In this document: positions 26,909 to 37,076 of the stretch, piece after piece
Layout: every line of letters begins with the position of its first letter
Position numbering within the stretch: position 1 is the stretch's first letter
Origin: Chitinophagaceae bacterium
GTDB lineage: Bacteria > Bacteroidota > Bacteroidia > Chitinophagales > Chitinophagaceae
NCBI GenBank assembly: GCA_020437365.1
Contig: JAGQWM010000002.1
Span: 1 to 64,000, forward strand
DNA: 64,000 bases
Direction of reading: 5' to 3'
Position numbers and translations under genes: made by a program
The notes under the pieces: model-generated
What the model was told of the DNA's origin: nothing
The model's input: the letters and a program-made list of their open reading frames with translations, nothing else
The model's database searches: none

Positions 26909-27937
26909 ATGAATCGCATTCAGGATTGTTTGGATGAACGTATAGTAATAATGGATGGCGCCATGGGTACCATGATTCAACGGCAACAGCTGGATGAAGC
27001 AGATTTTCGTGGAGCAAGGTTTAAAGATTGGCCTACAGATTTGAAAGGGAATAATGACCTGCTCAATATTACGCAACCGCAAATCATTACCGATATACAT
27101 CAGCAATATTTAAACGCCGGTGCCGATATTATTGAAACAAACACTTTCAGCAGCACGGCCATTGCGATGGCGGATTATGAAATGCAATCTTTGGCTTATG
27201 AATTAAATGTTGCAGGAGCTAATTGTGCCAAGGCAGCGGTTGCGCAATATAAAAAACAGCATCCCGAAAGAAAATATGGTCCATGGATAGCCGGCGCTAT
27301 CGGCCCTTTGAACAAAACTTTATCACTATCACCCGACGTCAATAATCCCGGTTTCAGAGCGGTGAGTTTTGATGAAGTCGTAGCCGCTTATGCAGAACAA
27401 GTGAAAGGACTGGTAGAAGGCGGCGTAGATATTTTGCTGATAGAAACCATTTTCGATACACTCAATGCCAAAGCAGCCATTTATGCCATCAAAAAATATT
27501 GGAGTGAAAATCATTCAGGAAAAACAATATTGCCCATTATGATAAGTGGCACAATTACCGATGCTTCGGGCAGAACATTAAGTGGACAAACACTCGAAGC
27601 TTTTTACACTTCGGTTATGCATGCCCGTCCGTTAAGTGTTGGGTTGAATTGTGCATTGGGCGCCAAAGAAATGCGGCCACACATTGAAGAACTTTCCCAA
27701 TTGGCCAATTGTTATGTATCGGCGTATCCGAATGCCGGTTTGCCGAATGCCATGGGCGAATATGATGAACAACCCGAAGATATGGCCGGCCATCTCAAAG
27801 CCTGGGCAACTGAAGGTTTTGTCAATATTGTTGGCGGTTGTTGTGGTACAACACCTGAACATATCAAAGAAATTGTAGCACAAGTACAAACGCTGACACC
27901 AAGAAAATTACCTGAAACTGTAAATGAGTTACTATGA
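26909..27937 (+). CDS. metH: homocysteine S-methyltransferase module of split methionine synthase (MetH N-terminal half)
   Basis: 342 residues matching only the first module of cobalamin-dependent MetH. It opens with [14 protein letters not shown], contains ETNTFSST and ends with the zinc ligands in [10 protein letters not shown] and [12 protein letters not shown]. The module activates homocysteine for methyl transfer from methylcobalamin. In enteric bacteria all modules are one ~1200-residue chain; here the rest is encoded from 28033. The stop codon overlaps the start of a small membrane ORF (ATGA), so the three frames form one translational unit. Confidence 0.92.
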   Translation: MNRIQDCLDERIVIMDGAMGTMIQRQQLDEADFRGARFKDWPTDLKGNNDLLNITQPQIITDIHQQYLNAGADIIETNTFSSTAIAMADYEMQSLAYELNVAGANCAKAAVAQYKKQHPERKYGPWIAGAIGPLNKTLSLSPDVNNPGFRAVSFDEVVAAYAEQVKGLVEGGVDILLIETIFDTLNAKAAIYAIKKYWSENHSGKTILPIMISGTITDASGRTLSGQTLEAFYTSVMHARPLSVGLNCALGAKEMRPHIEELSQLANCYVSAYPNAGLPNAMGEYDEQPEDMAGHLKAWATEGFVNIVGGCCGTTPEHIKEIVAQVQTLTPRKLPETVNELL

Positions 27938-28032
27938 CATCCGGAAATCTACTTTTAATCCTCGCCCTGTTAATTCTGTTCGTAAATAATTTTACGTTAT
28001 TCAAAAAAATATTTGCTAAAAAGAATACTTAA
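27934..28032 (+). CDS. 32-residue single-pass membrane microprotein between the metH halves
   Basis: ATG at 27934 overlaps the preceding stop in ATGA, and the TAA ends at 28032, immediately before the ATG of the second metH half. The peptide is a hydrophobic helix ([15 protein letters not shown]) followed by a basic tail (KKIFAKKNT). Zero spacing on both sides and the topology signal suggest a real gene or at least a ribosome-relay element that keeps translation going between the halves. No family is recognised, and coding by chance cannot be ruled out. Confidence 0.55.
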   Translation: MTSGNLLLILALLILFVNNFTLFKKIFAKKNT

Positions 28033-30711
28033 ATGCAGGAACATCATGTGATCAGACCCTACCTGCGGTTGTCCGGTCTTGAACCGTTAACCGTTCGTCC
28101 GGGTGCCAATTTTATCAATATAGGCGAAAGAACAAATGTAACCGGTTCCAAAAAATTCGCCCGGCTGATTAAAGAAAATAATTACGAAGAAGCATTGAGT
28201 GTAGCCTTACAACAGGTCGAAAACGGAGCCCAGGTACTCGATGTAAATATGGATGACGCCTTACTCGAAGGTGAAAAAGCCATGACTACTTTTCTCAACC
28301 TTGTACAAAGTGAACCAAACATTGCCAAGATTCCGATTATGATTGATAGTTCAAAATTTTCTATCATCGAAGCGGGGTTAAAATGCGTACAAGGAAAATG
28401 TATTGTCAATTCAATTTCATTAAAAGAAGGAGAAGAAAAATTTATTGAGCAAGCACAAATCTGTCAGCGTTTCGGTGCTGCCGTTATTGTTATGGCTTTT
28501 GATGAACAAGGCCAGGCCGATACCCAAGAAAGAAAAGTTGCCATTTGCCAGAGAGCTTATACTTTATTAACCGAACAGGTTGGTTTCTTACCGCAGGATA
28601 TTATTTTCGACCCGAATATTTTTGCCATTGCTACCGGCATGACCGAACACAATAATTACGGTGTTGATTTTATTGAAGCGACACGTACAATAAAAAAATT
28701 AATGCCGTTGGCAAAAGTCAGTGGCGGTGTTAGCAATCTTTCTTTTTCATTTCGGGGCAATGACCATGTCAGGGAAGCGCTGAATAGTGTGTTTTTATAT
28801 TATGCTATTGCCGCAGGAATGGACATGGGCATTGTCAATGCCGGTCAACTGGTTGTTTATGATGAAATAGAACCTGAACTCAAACAGCTTTGTGAAGATG
28901 TTGTGCTCAATCGTCACAATGAAAATAATGAAGCTACAGAAAAACTAATTGCTTTTGCTGAAACCGTAAAAGCCAAAGGCAAAACAATTGTGAAAGATGA
29001 AAGTTGGCGTAAAACCTCAGTCGAAGAAAGGCTGAAACATGCGTTGGTGAACGGCATTACAACGTATATTGATGAAGATACAGAAGAAGCCCGATTGCAA
29101 TATGCCAAACCCTTAGAAGTGATTGAAGGCCCGTTAATGGATGGAATGAATGTTGTGGGTGATTTATTCGGTGCCGGAAAAATGTTTTTGCCACAAGTGG
29201 TAAAAAGTGCCAGGGTTATGAAAAAAAGTGTGGCGATTTTAATTCCCTATATTGAAGAAGACAAAAAAAACTCGGCCACCACTTCCGATAGAGCCAAAGT
29301 GTTATTAGCCACGGTCAAAGGTGATGTACATGATATTGGAAAAAATATTGTAGGTGTAGTTTTAGGATGCAATGGATATGAGGTAAAAGATTTAGGCGTT
29401 ATGGTGCCGGCAGATAAAATATTAGCCACTGCAAAAGAAGAAAACGTAGATATTATTGGCCTTAGTGGATTAATTACTCCTTCATTGGATGAAATGGTAC
29501 ATGTAGCTCATGAAATGCAGCGGCGCAAAATGCAACAGCCATTGCTTATCGGTGGGGCTACTACTTCCCGGTTGCATACGGCAGTAAAAATTGCTGAAAA
29601 ATATGACAATGGTGTTATTCATGTATTGGATGCTTCCAGGAGTGTAACGGTGGTGAACACACTATTGAGCAAAAACAAAAAAACATTTTTACAGCAAACA
29701 GCCGATGAGTATAAAAAATTAAGACACCAATTTGCCAATAAGAAAGCAAAAGTTTTAATTCCTTATGCCGAAGCCATTGTACTGAAAGAAAGGTTCAATT
29801 GGAAAAACTATCAACCTGTAAAACCCGCTATTGATGAGGTAAGTGTATTTCAACAATTCGACCTTGCAGAAATAGCAAAGTATATTGATTGGGGTCCGTT
29901 TTTTATTGCCTGGGAAATGCCCGGCCATTATCCGCAGGTCCTAACAGATAAAATTTTTGGTACGGAAGCCAAAAGATTATTGAATGATGCACAACAATTG
30001 GTTGAAAAAATTATTGCAGAAAATTGGTTTACAGCCAAAGCCGTCATTGGCTGTTGGCCTGCCAATAGCAATGACGCCGATACAGTAACCTTGCAAACAA
30101 AAAACGGAACAGTCGCATTGGAATTTTTGCGTCAGCAATTAAAAAAAGCAGTCGGCCAGCCCTCTTTTTCTTTGGCAGATTTTATTCAACCTCAAGGGGC
30201 AAAGACTGACTACATGGGGGCTTTTGCAGTGTCAATTCATGGTGCCAAAAAATGGATAGAAAAATTTGCGGCTGAAAATGATGAGTACAATAAAATTTTG
30301 GTTCAAATTCTTGCCGATAGATTTGTAGAAGCATTGGCGGAGTGTATGCATCACAAAGTCCGTACCGAATATTGGGGCTATGATAAAAATGAAAATCTCA
30401 CGAATGAAGAGCTTATTCGGGAGTCATATAAAGGAATTCGTCCGGCGCCGGGTTATCCTGCCTGCCCCGATCATACCGAAAAGAAAAAATTATTTTCCTT
30501 ACTTGATGTCACAAAAAATATCGGCATTACATTAACTGAAAGCCTGGCCATGGATCCACCGGCATCGGTTTGTGGCTGGTATATTGCGCATTCCCAAAGC
30601 CATTATTTTGGATTAGGCAAAATCAACAACGACCAGTTAGAAGATTATGCCAAAAGAAAAAAAATGAATATAGATGAAATGAAAAGATGGTTGGGAACAG
30701 TTTTGCAATAA
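28033..30711 (+). CDS. metH: methionine synthase, folate-, cobalamin- and SAM-binding modules (MetH C-terminal part)
   Basis: 892 residues. Order of modules: pterin-binding barrel ([34 protein letters not shown]), the Met-cap/cobalamin domain ([31 protein letters not shown] region) with the lower-ligand motif DVHDIG at about 431-436 and [13 protein letters not shown], then the reactivation domain with [15 protein letters not shown]. It transfers a methyl group from methyl-THF through cobalamin to homocysteine bound on the partner protein. The start ATG follows the microprotein stop with no gap. Confidence 0.93.
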   Translation: MQEHHVIRPYLRLSGLEPLTVRPGANFINIGERTNVTGSKKFARLIKENNYEEALSVALQQVENGAQVLDVNMDDALLEGEKAMTTFLNLVQSEPNIAKIPIMIDSSKFSIIEAGLKCVQGKCIVNSISLKEGEEKFIEQAQICQRFGAAVIVMAFDEQGQADTQERKVAICQRAYTLLTEQVGFLPQDIIFDPNIFAIATGMTEHNNYGVDFIEATRTIKKLMPLAKVSGGVSNLSFSFRGNDHVREALNSVFLYYAIAAGMDMGIVNAGQLVVYDEIEPELKQLCEDVVLNRHNENNEATEKLIAFAETVKAKGKTIVKDESWRKTSVEERLKHALVNGITTYIDEDTEEARLQYAKPLEVIEGPLMDGMNVVGDLFGAGKMFLPQVVKSARVMKKSVAILIPYIEEDKKNSATTSDRAKVLLATVKGDVHDIGKNIVGVVLGCNGYEVKDLGVMVPADKILATAKEENVDIIGLSGLITPSLDEMVHVAHEMQRRKMQQPLLIGGATTSRLHTAVKIAEKYDNGVIHVLDASRSVTVVNTLLSKNKKTFLQQTADEYKKLRHQFANKKAKVLIPYAEAIVLKERFNWKNYQPVKPAIDEVSVFQQFDLAEIAKYIDWGPFFIAWEMPGHYPQVLTDKIFGTEAKRLLNDAQQLVEKIIAENWFTAKAVIGCWPANSNDADTVTLQTKNGTVALEFLRQQLKKAVGQPSFSLADFIQPQGAKTDYMGAFAVSIHGAKKWIEKFAAENDEYNKILVQILADRFVEALAECMHHKVRTEYWGYDKNENLTNEELIRESYKGIRPAPGYPACPDHTEKKKLFSLLDVTKNIGITLTESLAMDPPASVCGWYIAHSQSHYFGLGKINNDQLEDYAKRKKMNIDEMKRWLGTVLQ

Positions 30712-30818
30712 AATTCAAAAAATTCTTTCTATTTATATTTGGCAAAAAACAAAGACGTCGACTAAAAAAAGAAATAGATGATGGTTTCAATTTAGCAGAG
30801 CAAAATAAAACGAGACTG

Positions 30819-31436
30819 CTATTCGAGCAACGAAAATTGCTTTAATTGTTTTCTCAGTTCTTGTGGACTTTGATAATGAATGGAAGAAATACCCAACGCT
30901 TCAGCTGCCTTTACATTCCTCAGATTATCATCTATAAATAATGCCGTTGCCGGTTGGATATGATACCTGTCGAGCAATAATTGATAAAATGTAGGAAAAG
31001 GTTTTCTTGTTTTTTCTTCACCACTCACCAGCCTTCCATCAAACCATTGTAGAAAATCAAAACGCTGTAAGGCGATTGGAAAAGTTTCGGCACTCCAATT
31101 TGTCAATGCATAGCAACGCAAATTTTTATTTTGTTTGAGTGTCAAAAAAATATTTACGGTTTCGGTAATGGCTTCGCCGAGCATGTCTTCCCAGCGGCCA
31201 TAGAAATCCCTGATGGCTTTTTCCCATGTAGGAAATGCTTTTATTTTTTCTTCGGTGGCTTTGGCCAGCGGATAGCCGGCATCCTGGTTTTCATTCCATT
31301 CGGAGGTGCAAACATTTTCGAAGAAAAATTCCCGGTCGGCGGCCGAAGCAAAATAATTTTTATCATACACATACGCCGGGTTCCAATCTATTAAAACACC
31401 GCCAAGGTCGAAAATAATTGTAGTAATTTGATGCAT
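30819..31436 (-). CDS. HAD-superfamily hydrolase, subfamily IA (YihX-like)
   Basis: 205 residues. Motif I FDLGGVLIDW has the nucleophile Asp but Gly instead of the usual second Asp of phosphatases (DxG rather than DxD), as in YihX-like enzymes. Motif II is LTNWS, motif III includes KTRKPFPTFY, and motif IV is LFIDDNLRNVKAAE. Small sugar or nucleotide phosphates are the usual substrates. The start codon abuts the stop of the SemiSWEET gene, so they are in one operon. Confidence 0.8.
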   Translation of the reverse strand: MHQITTIIFDLGGVLIDWNPAYVYDKNYFASAADREFFFENVCTSEWNENQDAGYPLAKATEEKIKAFPTWEKAIRDFYGRWEDMLGEAITETVNIFLTLKQNKNLRCYALTNWSAETFPIALQRFDFLQWFDGRLVSGEEKTRKPFPTFYQLLLDRYHIQPATALFIDDNLRNVKAAEALGISSIHYQSPQELRKQLKQFSLLE

Positions 31437-31691
31437 TTATTTATAAGAGAATTTGTAATAAATCATAATTAAAGACATGGTAAGTATAATGACATTGGTC
31501 AAAATAATAACCCAATTGTCAATGAGTGCACCATAGATAATCCACATGGCTTCATTCACAGCTGCAATGACGAACATAAATAAAGAAATGTCTTTGGCTG
31601 ATTTTTCTTTCCGGGTTTTTAATACCTGTGGCAAAAACGTTAATGATGTAATGGCACCAGCTGTATAACCCAACAAATCGATTCCGGTCAT
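31437..31691 (-). CDS. SemiSWEET-type sugar transporter
   Basis: 84 residues from the ATG at 31691; an in-frame ATG seven codons upstream is also possible. Three hydrophobic helices and the PQ-loop motif SLTFLPQVLKTRKEKSAKDIS identify a half-SWEET; NEAMWIIYGAL holds the family's Trp/Asn-type pocket residues. The family forms dimers that move sugars by facilitated diffusion. Neighbours are a LOG-family gene 26 nt upstream and a HAD gene directly downstream. Confidence 0.85.
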   Translation of the reverse strand: MTGIDLLGYTAGAITSLTFLPQVLKTRKEKSAKDISLFMFVIAAVNEAMWIIYGALIDNWVIILTNVIILTMSLIMIYYKFSYK

Positions 31692-31717
31692 AGTTGAATA
31701 TTTGAAATGCAATGTTA

Positions 31718-32464
31718 TTACCTTTTTTCAAATAACCACCATCGGTGTTTCCGGGGTTTTATTTTATAATTATCGCTGACGTAGGTGCGGATATGTTGCA
31801 TGGCATCATCGATGTCGTCTGTTATAAGCATCAATTTTTTATCTTCCGGTGAAATAGTACCTTGCTCCGCCATCCAATCAATGTGTTTACGCAAGGGTTC
31901 AAAAAACGATTTGCCAAAAAGTACAACGGGAAATTGGTTGATCGTTTTTGTTTGTACCAACGTAAGCGTTTCAAATAATTCATCCATTGTACCAAAACCA
32001 CCGGGCATGATGATGAAGGCGTATGAATATTTTACCATTAAAACTTTGCGTACAAAAAAATGTTCGAAGGTGACTGATTTTTGAACATACGGATTACCTT
32101 CCTGCTCGAATGGTAATTGAATATTGCAACCAACAGAACTGCCATTATTTTCAAAAGCGCCACGGTTGGCAGCTTCCATTATACCGGGGCCACCACCGGT
32201 CATCGTTGTAAAACCTAATTGCGCAATGCGTTTTCCGAATTCCCTCGCTTTGATATAATAATGATGATCTTCTTTGAACCTCGCAGAACCAAACACCGTA
32301 ATGCACGGGTCCATGAAATGAAGTTTTCTAAAACCTTTGATAAACTGCCAAAATACTCGCCAGGCAAAGAATAATTCGTAACCACGGCTTTTGGGGCCAT
32401 CCAGGTAAACATGTTTTTTGGGAGGAATAATGTAAGAGGGTTTTCTTTTTGCTGATGCTTCCAT
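31718..32464 (-). CDS. LOG/TIGR00730 family nucleoside-5'-monophosphate phosphoribohydrolase
   Basis: 248 residues. The Rossmann-type core reads CITVFGSARFKEDHHYY, TGGGPGIMEAANRGA and the signature PGGFGTMDELFETLTLVQT. Proteins of this family were long called lysine decarboxylases; tested members cleave cytokinin or other nucleoside monophosphates to base and ribose phosphate. An N-terminal basic extension (PSYIIPPKKHVYLDGPKS) is typical for Bacteroidetes. It is first in a three-gene minus-strand operon. Confidence 0.85.
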   Translation of the reverse strand: MEASAKRKPSYIIPPKKHVYLDGPKSRGYELFFAWRVFWQFIKGFRKLHFMDPCITVFGSARFKEDHHYYIKAREFGKRIAQLGFTTMTGGGPGIMEAANRGAFENNGSSVGCNIQLPFEQEGNPYVQKSVTFEHFFVRKVLMVKYSYAFIIMPGGFGTMDELFETLTLVQTKTINQFPVVLFGKSFFEPLRKHIDWMAEQGTISPEDKKLMLITDDIDDAMQHIRTYVSDNYKIKPRKHRWWLFEKR

Positions 32465-32504
32465 GTTATAATGTATATTACCGCCAATTTAAACAATTTT
32501 TTTA

Positions 32505-33272
32505 ATGCGAATAATCAGTTACAATGTAAATGGCATTCGGGCGGCCATTCGTAAAGGTTTTTTGGATTGGTTGGCAAGCGATCCGGCCGATGTTATTTGC
32601 CTGCAGGAAACAAAAGCGACGAAAGACGATATTGATGTCAGGGAATTAGAAAAACTTGGATGGCATCATTACTGGTTGAGTGCCCGGAAAAAAGGATATA
32701 GCGGTGTTGCAGTTTTTACGAAAATAAAACCGGACAATATTGAATACGGAACAGGAAATCCCTGGAGTGATGATGAAGGAAGAGTCATTCAATTGGATTT
32801 TAAAAACATTCGATTAATCAATGCCTATTTTCCATCGGGTACCAGTGGAACCGAACGGCAGGATTTTAAATATGAATGGCTCGATAAAATATATACTTAC
32901 ACGAATCGGCTCAGAAAAAAAATACCCAACCTGGTACTATGTGGCGATTATAATATTGCACATGAAGAAATTGATATTCATAACCCGAAAGGCAATAAAA
33001 ACACTTCGGGATTTTTACCGGAAGAAAGGGCATGGATGACAAAATTTTTAAAGAATGATTGGGTCGATACGTTTCGGAAATTACATCCTGAGCCGGATCG
33101 TTATAGTTGGTGGAGCCAGCGATTTCCCAGTGTAAGATTGAATAATAAAGGATGGAGAATTGATTATATTGCCGTAACAAAACCGTTAGCCAATAAAATA
33201 ATTGATGCAGAAATTTTCCCGGAAGTTAAACATAGTGATCATTGCCCTGTGTATCTAGAAATAAAAACATAA
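32505..33272 (+). CDS. xth: exodeoxyribonuclease III
   Basis: 255 residues of the EEP nuclease fold. Motifs: ISYNVNGIRAA, CLQETKA (metal-binding Glu), GYSGVAVF, LCGDYNIAHEEID (Asp and Asn of the active site), YSWWSQR and HSDHCPVYLE (the catalytic Asp-His pair). The enzyme cuts at abasic sites and degrades duplex DNA from 3' ends. It is divergent from the LOG gene and 4 nt ahead of the DUF4286 gene. Confidence 0.93.
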   Translation: MRIISYNVNGIRAAIRKGFLDWLASDPADVICLQETKATKDDIDVRELEKLGWHHYWLSARKKGYSGVAVFTKIKPDNIEYGTGNPWSDDEGRVIQLDFKNIRLINAYFPSGTSGTERQDFKYEWLDKIYTYTNRLRKKIPNLVLCGDYNIAHEEIDIHNPKGNKNTSGFLPEERAWMTKFLKNDWVDTFRKLHPEPDRYSWWSQRFPSVRLNNKGWRIDYIAVTKPLANKIIDAEIFPEVKHSDHCPVYLEIKT

Positions 33273-33276
33273 TACA

Positions 33277-33582
33277 ATGATTATTTACAACGTAACTATA
33301 AAAGTGGAAAAACAAATTGCAGATAAATGGTTGCAATGGCTGAAGGATGAACATATTGATGATGTCATCAATACAGGATGTTTTACGCAGGCGCAAATCC
33401 ATCAACTCATTGATGTAGATGAAACAGACGAGCCGACGTATGTTGTGCAATATTTTTGCCCTTCCAAAAAAATGTATGAAACATATCTGCAATTGTATGC
33501 AGAAGTAATGCGTAAAAAGGGGATTGAAAAATGGGGCGATAAATTTGTTGCATTTCGCACTTTAATGCAGGTTGTGCATTGA
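33277..33582 (+). CDS. DUF4286 family protein
   Basis: 101 residues, no signal peptide. Bacteroidetes proteins of this length begin IYNVTIKVEKQIADKWLQWLK and contain GCFTQAQIHQLIDVDE and TYVVQYFCPS, as here. It is a small alpha/beta cytoplasmic protein of unknown role, 4 nt after xth and so probably co-transcribed. The 234 bases after it hold no recognisable gene apart from a doubtful 14-codon frame. Confidence 0.8.
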   Translation: MIIYNVTIKVEKQIADKWLQWLKDEHIDDVINTGCFTQAQIHQLIDVDETDEPTYVVQYFCPSKKMYETYLQLYAEVMRKKGIEKWGDKFVAFRTLMQVVH

Positions 33583-33816
33583 GTGTGTAAAAAAAATCTT
33601 TGCTCAATTCCGTTTCATTTTTTTGAAAAATTTCCTTACAATGAAAAATAAAATCCGGCGAAAGCCTTTATTCACAAGGGTTTAAGCAGAAAAAAGAATT
33701 TTTTGGATGGCCCGGCACGCAAGCAGTTTTTTGAATAGAACGACTTTGGCTTCGTAGTGAAGAATATTTTGCAGGTGAAATATGGAGTTAAATAATTTAT
33801 GGCCATGAAAATCCTT

Positions 33817-33824
33817 TAAATTTG
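33817..33824 (+). promoter_or_regulatory. -7 box TAAATTTG for the HU gene
   Basis: Exact TAnnTTTG match 35 nt before the HU start codon. Confidence 0.55.
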
Positions 33825-33859
33825 TCGCCTGTCTATCAAACTCTAAAAATAAATAACAC

Positions 33860-34129
33860 ATGAACAAAGCAGAATTAATCACCAAACTTGCCGACGATGC
33901 AGGCATTACCAAAACACAAGCAAATGCAGCCTTGGATTCTTTTATTGGAGCCGTAACTAAAACACTAAAAGGTGGCGGCAAAGTAACCTTGGTTGGGTTT
34001 GGCACATTTTCCGTATCCAAAAGAGCTGCCCGTAACGGACGCAATCCACAAACCGGCGAGGTTATCAAAATTAAAGCAAGAAAAGTTGCCAAATTCAAAG
34101 CAGGGAAAGAATTGGCTGCTAAAATTTAA
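33860..34129 (+). CDS. HU family DNA-binding protein
   Basis: 89 residues, classic length. It starts [27 protein letters not shown] and carries the DNA-arm region with [22 protein letters not shown] followed by [14 protein letters not shown]. The conserved Pro of the arm tip is in RNPQTG. HU bends DNA and organises the nucleoid. A single gene with its own promoter and a strong terminator. Confidence 0.95.
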   Translation: MNKAELITKLADDAGITKTQANAALDSFIGAVTKTLKGGGKVTLVGFGTFSVSKRAARNGRNPQTGEVIKIKARKVAKFKAGKELAAKI

Positions 34130-34150
34130 CTGCACCAAAAATATTAAAAG

Positions 34151-34183
34151 CTCCCTCTCGTTTCTTGCGGGAAGGAGTTTTTT
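34151..34183 (+). terminator. Rho-independent terminator of the HU gene
   Basis: CTCCCTCTCG (34151-34160) pairs with CGGGAAGGAG (34168-34177) with one mismatch and one G-U pair, loop TTTCTTG, then TTTTTT. Confidence 0.8.
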
Positions 34184-34228
34184 GTTGACAATTTTATTTT
34201 CTTCGTTTTTTAAAAAAATTAAATAACT

Positions 34229-34399
34229 ATGGGAAAAGGCGATAAAAAAACAGCTAAAGGAAAAAGATTCCAAGGGTCATTCGGAAAAAGCAGGCCTGCC
34301 AATAAAAAAAAGAAAACAGGCAATCAATCAAGTAGTGCTGATGAATCCTCCAAAAAAGAAGCGGCTCCAAAAAAGAAAGCGGCTAAAAAAGCAAAATAA
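34229..34399 (+). CDS. 30S ribosomal protein THX (bTHX)
   Basis: A 56-residue, strongly basic protein. The first half, MGKGDKKTAKGKRFQGSFGK followed by SRPANKKKK, is the THX pattern (GKGDKKxxKGKxxxGSxGKSRP). The second half is a Lys/Ala-rich tail. THX sits in the head of the 30S subunit in Thermus and is widespread in Bacteroidetes. It follows the HU terminator and precedes its own terminator. Confidence 0.88.
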   Translation: MGKGDKKTAKGKRFQGSFGKSRPANKKKKTGNQSSSADESSKKEAAPKKKAAKKAK

Positions 34400-34409
34400 T
34401 TTTTTGAGT

Positions 34410-34441
34410 AAGCAAGTTGAAAATTCAGCTTGCTTTTTTTT
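34410..34441 (+). terminator. Rho-independent terminator of the THX gene
   Basis: AAGCAAGTTGAA (34410-34421) pairs with TTCAGCTTGCTT (34424-34435) through 12 positions including one G-U, followed by a T run of about six. Confidence 0.85.
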
Positions 34442-34449
34442 GCCTTCAT

Positions 34450-35094
34450 TTAAGGAGCCAGTCTCTCTATTTTCCATTGTCCATTTTCATCCAGGCTGTA
34501 TTGAATCCTGTCGTGTAGGCGACCCGGACGGCCTTGCCAGAATTCTACAATCACGGGTTTGACAATGAAGCCACCCCAATGCTCCGGCATAGGAACGCCA
34601 TTTTTTGGGGCTGCTTTTTTTTGTTTTTTAAATTGATTATCCAACCATTTACGACTTTTGATAATTTCACTTTGAGGCGAAACAGCGGCCCCGATTTGAC
34701 TTTCTTTTGGCCGCGAAGAAAAATAGGCTTTACTGACTGCCACCGGCAATTTTTCTACCAACCCGGTAATCCGGACTTGCCTTTCCAATTTTTTCCAGAA
34801 AAAAACCAGGCAGGCTTTGGGATTTTCAAGTAATTGTTGGCTTTTATAACTCTTGTAATTCGTAAAAAAACTAAAACCTTCTTTGGAAAAATCTTTCAAT
34901 AAAACAATCCTTGCCGAAGGCATACCATCTGAAGAAGCAGTGGCCAAAGTCATGGCATTCACTTCTTCCAAATTGGCAGCAACTGCCTGTTTCCACCATT
35001 TGGCAAATTGACTGATAGGTTCTTTTGCCAAATTTTTTTCCTGTAATTTCTTTTTGGAATATTTTTTTCGAATGTCAGCTATTTTTCGGGACAT
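34450..35094 (-). CDS. pdxH: pyridoxamine 5'-phosphate oxidase
   Basis: 214 residues. FMN/PLP motifs: NAMTLATASSDGMPSARIVLLK, GFSFFTNYKSYKSQQL, FFWKKLERQVRITG, YFSSRPKESQIGAAVSPQS, and near the C-terminus EFWQGRPGRLHDRIQY with IERLAP as the final residues. It makes pyridoxal phosphate from the pyridoxine or pyridoxamine phosphates with FMN and oxygen. It is single on the minus strand, with TACCTTTG 20 nt before its ATG, and converges with the THX gene. Confidence 0.95.
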   Translation of the reverse strand: MSRKIADIRKKYSKKKLQEKNLAKEPISQFAKWWKQAVAANLEEVNAMTLATASSDGMPSARIVLLKDFSKEGFSFFTNYKSYKSQQLLENPKACLVFFWKKLERQVRITGLVEKLPVAVSKAYFSSRPKESQIGAAVSPQSEIIKSRKWLDNQFKKQKKAAPKNGVPMPEHWGGFIVKPVIVEFWQGRPGRLHDRIQYSLDENGQWKIERLAP

Positions 35095-35114
35095 GGTTGT
35101 TAGTATTTATGCCA

Positions 35115-35122
35115 CAAAGGTA
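35115..35122 (-). promoter_or_regulatory. -7 box TACCTTTG for pdxH
   Basis: Exact TAnnTTTG match on the minus strand, 20 nt before the pdxH start codon. Confidence 0.55.
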
Positions 35123-35170
35123 AGTGCTTCAGCATAGCTAAAAGATGATAAACAAACGACTATTGATTTT

Positions 35171-36193
35171 TTATTGGTTGGTTTTTTTGGCCAACTGGTC
35201 TCTTTCTTCCATGACGATATTGAGCATACTTTCCAATTCGCCGATTCTTTTAATTTGCTCTTCTAACCGTTTATTGGCTCTGGCGATGCCTTGCATGTCG
35301 TGATTGAGTTCTTCGAGGTAGATTATTTTTTTCTGTAATTGTTGCCGGTCGAAATTTGACTCTTTGAGTTTGCTTTCTGTTTCGCTAAGTGTATCTTTCA
35401 AATCGTCTAATGCGCTGTCGGATGCTGCCGTTTTTTGTTTTTGTTCATTCAGTTCGTTCCTGATTTTCTGGAGACTTTCTTTTAGTTCTTCGTACTCAAT
35501 ATTTATTTTCCGGGCATTTTCAATCTGCGATTCCAGTTTTTTTATTTTCTCGTTCAAAGTATTGAATTCGATGTAGGCATTGTCAAGCGTAGAATTCATT
35601 TCGGTGGAAAGTTCTTCTTTTTTCTGAATGTCTTTGAGTTCTTTTTCTTTCGCTTTCAACCTGGCGGTGAGTGTTTCGATTTGTTGTACCAGTCGTTCAT
35701 CGGTTATCAGGTCAATTTTTTGAATTTCGCCGGGAGCTGTTTTATCTTCTATTTGTTCAAGCAGGGCTTTTATTTTGTAGCTGTGTTCTGCCAGTTTTTG
35801 TTGTGCTGTTTTTAAATCGTCGATATAATCGGGTAGGGCAAGATGTTGATTGGAAGCTGCTTTCTGGTGAATTTCTTCCAATTCGGCTTTGAGTTCATTG
35901 TTTTCTTTTCGCACTTCTTCTGCTTCAATCTGGTAAATCTCATAATTTTCCTGTGCGTTGGTAAATTTTGATTTGAGGATATGTATTTCCCGGTCGCGGT
36001 ATTCTATTTCATTTTGGTAGCGGATTTTGAGTTCTTTCAATTCTTTGGTGACCGAGCCAATAGGTGACTCATCTACCATTCTTTTATAAGTACGTCTCCC
36101 TGTAAGAACTACGATAATAAAAACACCGAGCAGGAATGCACAAACCAACAATACGGATATTTCAATGAAGGATAATGAATAATGGGTGTACAT
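35171..36193 (-). CDS. membrane-anchored coiled-coil protein
   Basis: 340 residues. One N-terminal transmembrane helix (VLLVCAFLLGVFIIVVLTG) is followed by about 290 residues of almost unbroken heptad-rich coiled coil (for example LKSKFTNAQENYEIYQIEAE and LEELNHDMQGIARANKRLEE). No enzymatic motif. It may be a structural or scaffold protein at the inner membrane with the coil in the cytoplasm. The family is not recognised. Confidence 0.75.
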   Translation of the reverse strand: MYTHYSLSFIEISVLLVCAFLLGVFIIVVLTGRRTYKRMVDESPIGSVTKELKELKIRYQNEIEYRDREIHILKSKFTNAQENYEIYQIEAEEVRKENNELKAELEEIHQKAASNQHLALPDYIDDLKTAQQKLAEHSYKIKALLEQIEDKTAPGEIQKIDLITDERLVQQIETLTARLKAKEKELKDIQKKEELSTEMNSTLDNAYIEFNTLNEKIKKLESQIENARKINIEYEELKESLQKIRNELNEQKQKTAASDSALDDLKDTLSETESKLKESNFDRQQLQKKIIYLEELNHDMQGIARANKRLEEQIKRIGELESMLNIVMEERDQLAKKTNQ

Positions 36194-36324
36194 AAAAGGG
36201 TAACATTAGTTAAGGTGCTGACAGAAACCTGCAAACACATTTGTTTATCTTACAAATACGTTAGCGATTACGATTGCAATTTAGTAGAATCTGCAAGAAA
36301 AAGTTTAGTAAAATTACTTAGTAA

Positions 36325-37038
36325 TTATCCTTTCACCAATGTGCCTACTTTTTCGCCTGTTACAACTCTTCTGAGGTTATCTTCTTTATTCATATCGAAA
36401 ACAATAATGGGTAATTTGTTTTCCATACATAAAGTAAAAGCTGTCATGTCCATGACTCTCAGATTTTTAGACAAGCAATCCTGGAAGGTGAGTACATTGA
36501 ATTTTGTAGCATCGGGATTTGTTTCGGGGTCGGCAGTGTAGATGCCATCCACTCTTGTGCCTTTGAGAATTACATCGGCATTGATTTCAATAGCTCTTAA
36601 TGAACCGGCCGTATCGGTCGTAAAATAGGGATTGCCGGTACCGGCGCCAAAAATAACAACCCTTCCTTTCTCCACGTGGCGTATGGCTCTGCGGCGAATA
36701 TAAGGTTCGGCTATTTGCTCCATTTTGATAGCACTTTGTAATCGGGTGTAAACGCCGGCTTTTTCCAAACCTGCTTGTAGTGCCATTCCGTTGATAACTG
36801 TTGCCAGCATGCCCATATAATCGCCATGTGCTCTTTCTATACCGGTGTCGGCTTCATTCATTCCCCGGTAAATATTGCCACCGCCAATAACAATGGCCAC
36901 TTGTACGCCGAGGTCTGTAATGGCTTTTATATCCTGGGCATATTGGTTGATTACTTTTGTATCAAATCCAAAACTTTTATCACCCATTAATGCTTCGCCG
37001 GAAAGTTTGAGAAGAATACGTTTGTACTTTGGTAACAT
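36325..37038 (-). CDS. pyrH: UMP kinase
   Basis: 237 residues of the amino-acid kinase fold. [79 protein letters not shown] and [12 protein letters not shown] match bacterial PyrH. It phosphorylates UMP and is allosterically controlled in most bacteria. It lies on the same strand as the coiled-coil gene, 131 nt upstream of it. It is often in a tsf-pyrH-frr cluster, but here tsf is 6 kb away. Confidence 0.93.
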   Translation of the reverse strand: MLPKYKRILLKLSGEALMGDKSFGFDTKVINQYAQDIKAITDLGVQVAIVIGGGNIYRGMNEADTGIERAHGDYMGMLATVINGMALQAGLEKAGVYTRLQSAIKMEQIAEPYIRRRAIRHVEKGRVVIFGAGTGNPYFTTDTAGSLRAIEINADVILKGTRVDGIYTADPETNPDATKFNVLTFQDCLSKNLRVMDMTAFTLCMENKLPIIVFDMNKEDNLRRVVTGEKVGTLVKG

Positions 37039-37076
37039 GAGGCTGTTTTTTTTCGGGGCGAAGATAAGGGTTTTGC

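Noticed and set aside
33634-33690. 14-codon frame (MKNKIRRKPLFTRV) between the DUF4286 and HU genes as a leader peptide
   Set aside because: No promoter box at a fitting distance, no attenuator hairpin behind it, and too short to separate from chance.
34229-34399. Lys/Ala-rich frame after HU as a histone-like tail gene
   Set aside because: The N-terminal half fits ribosomal protein THX, so it was assigned to that family instead.
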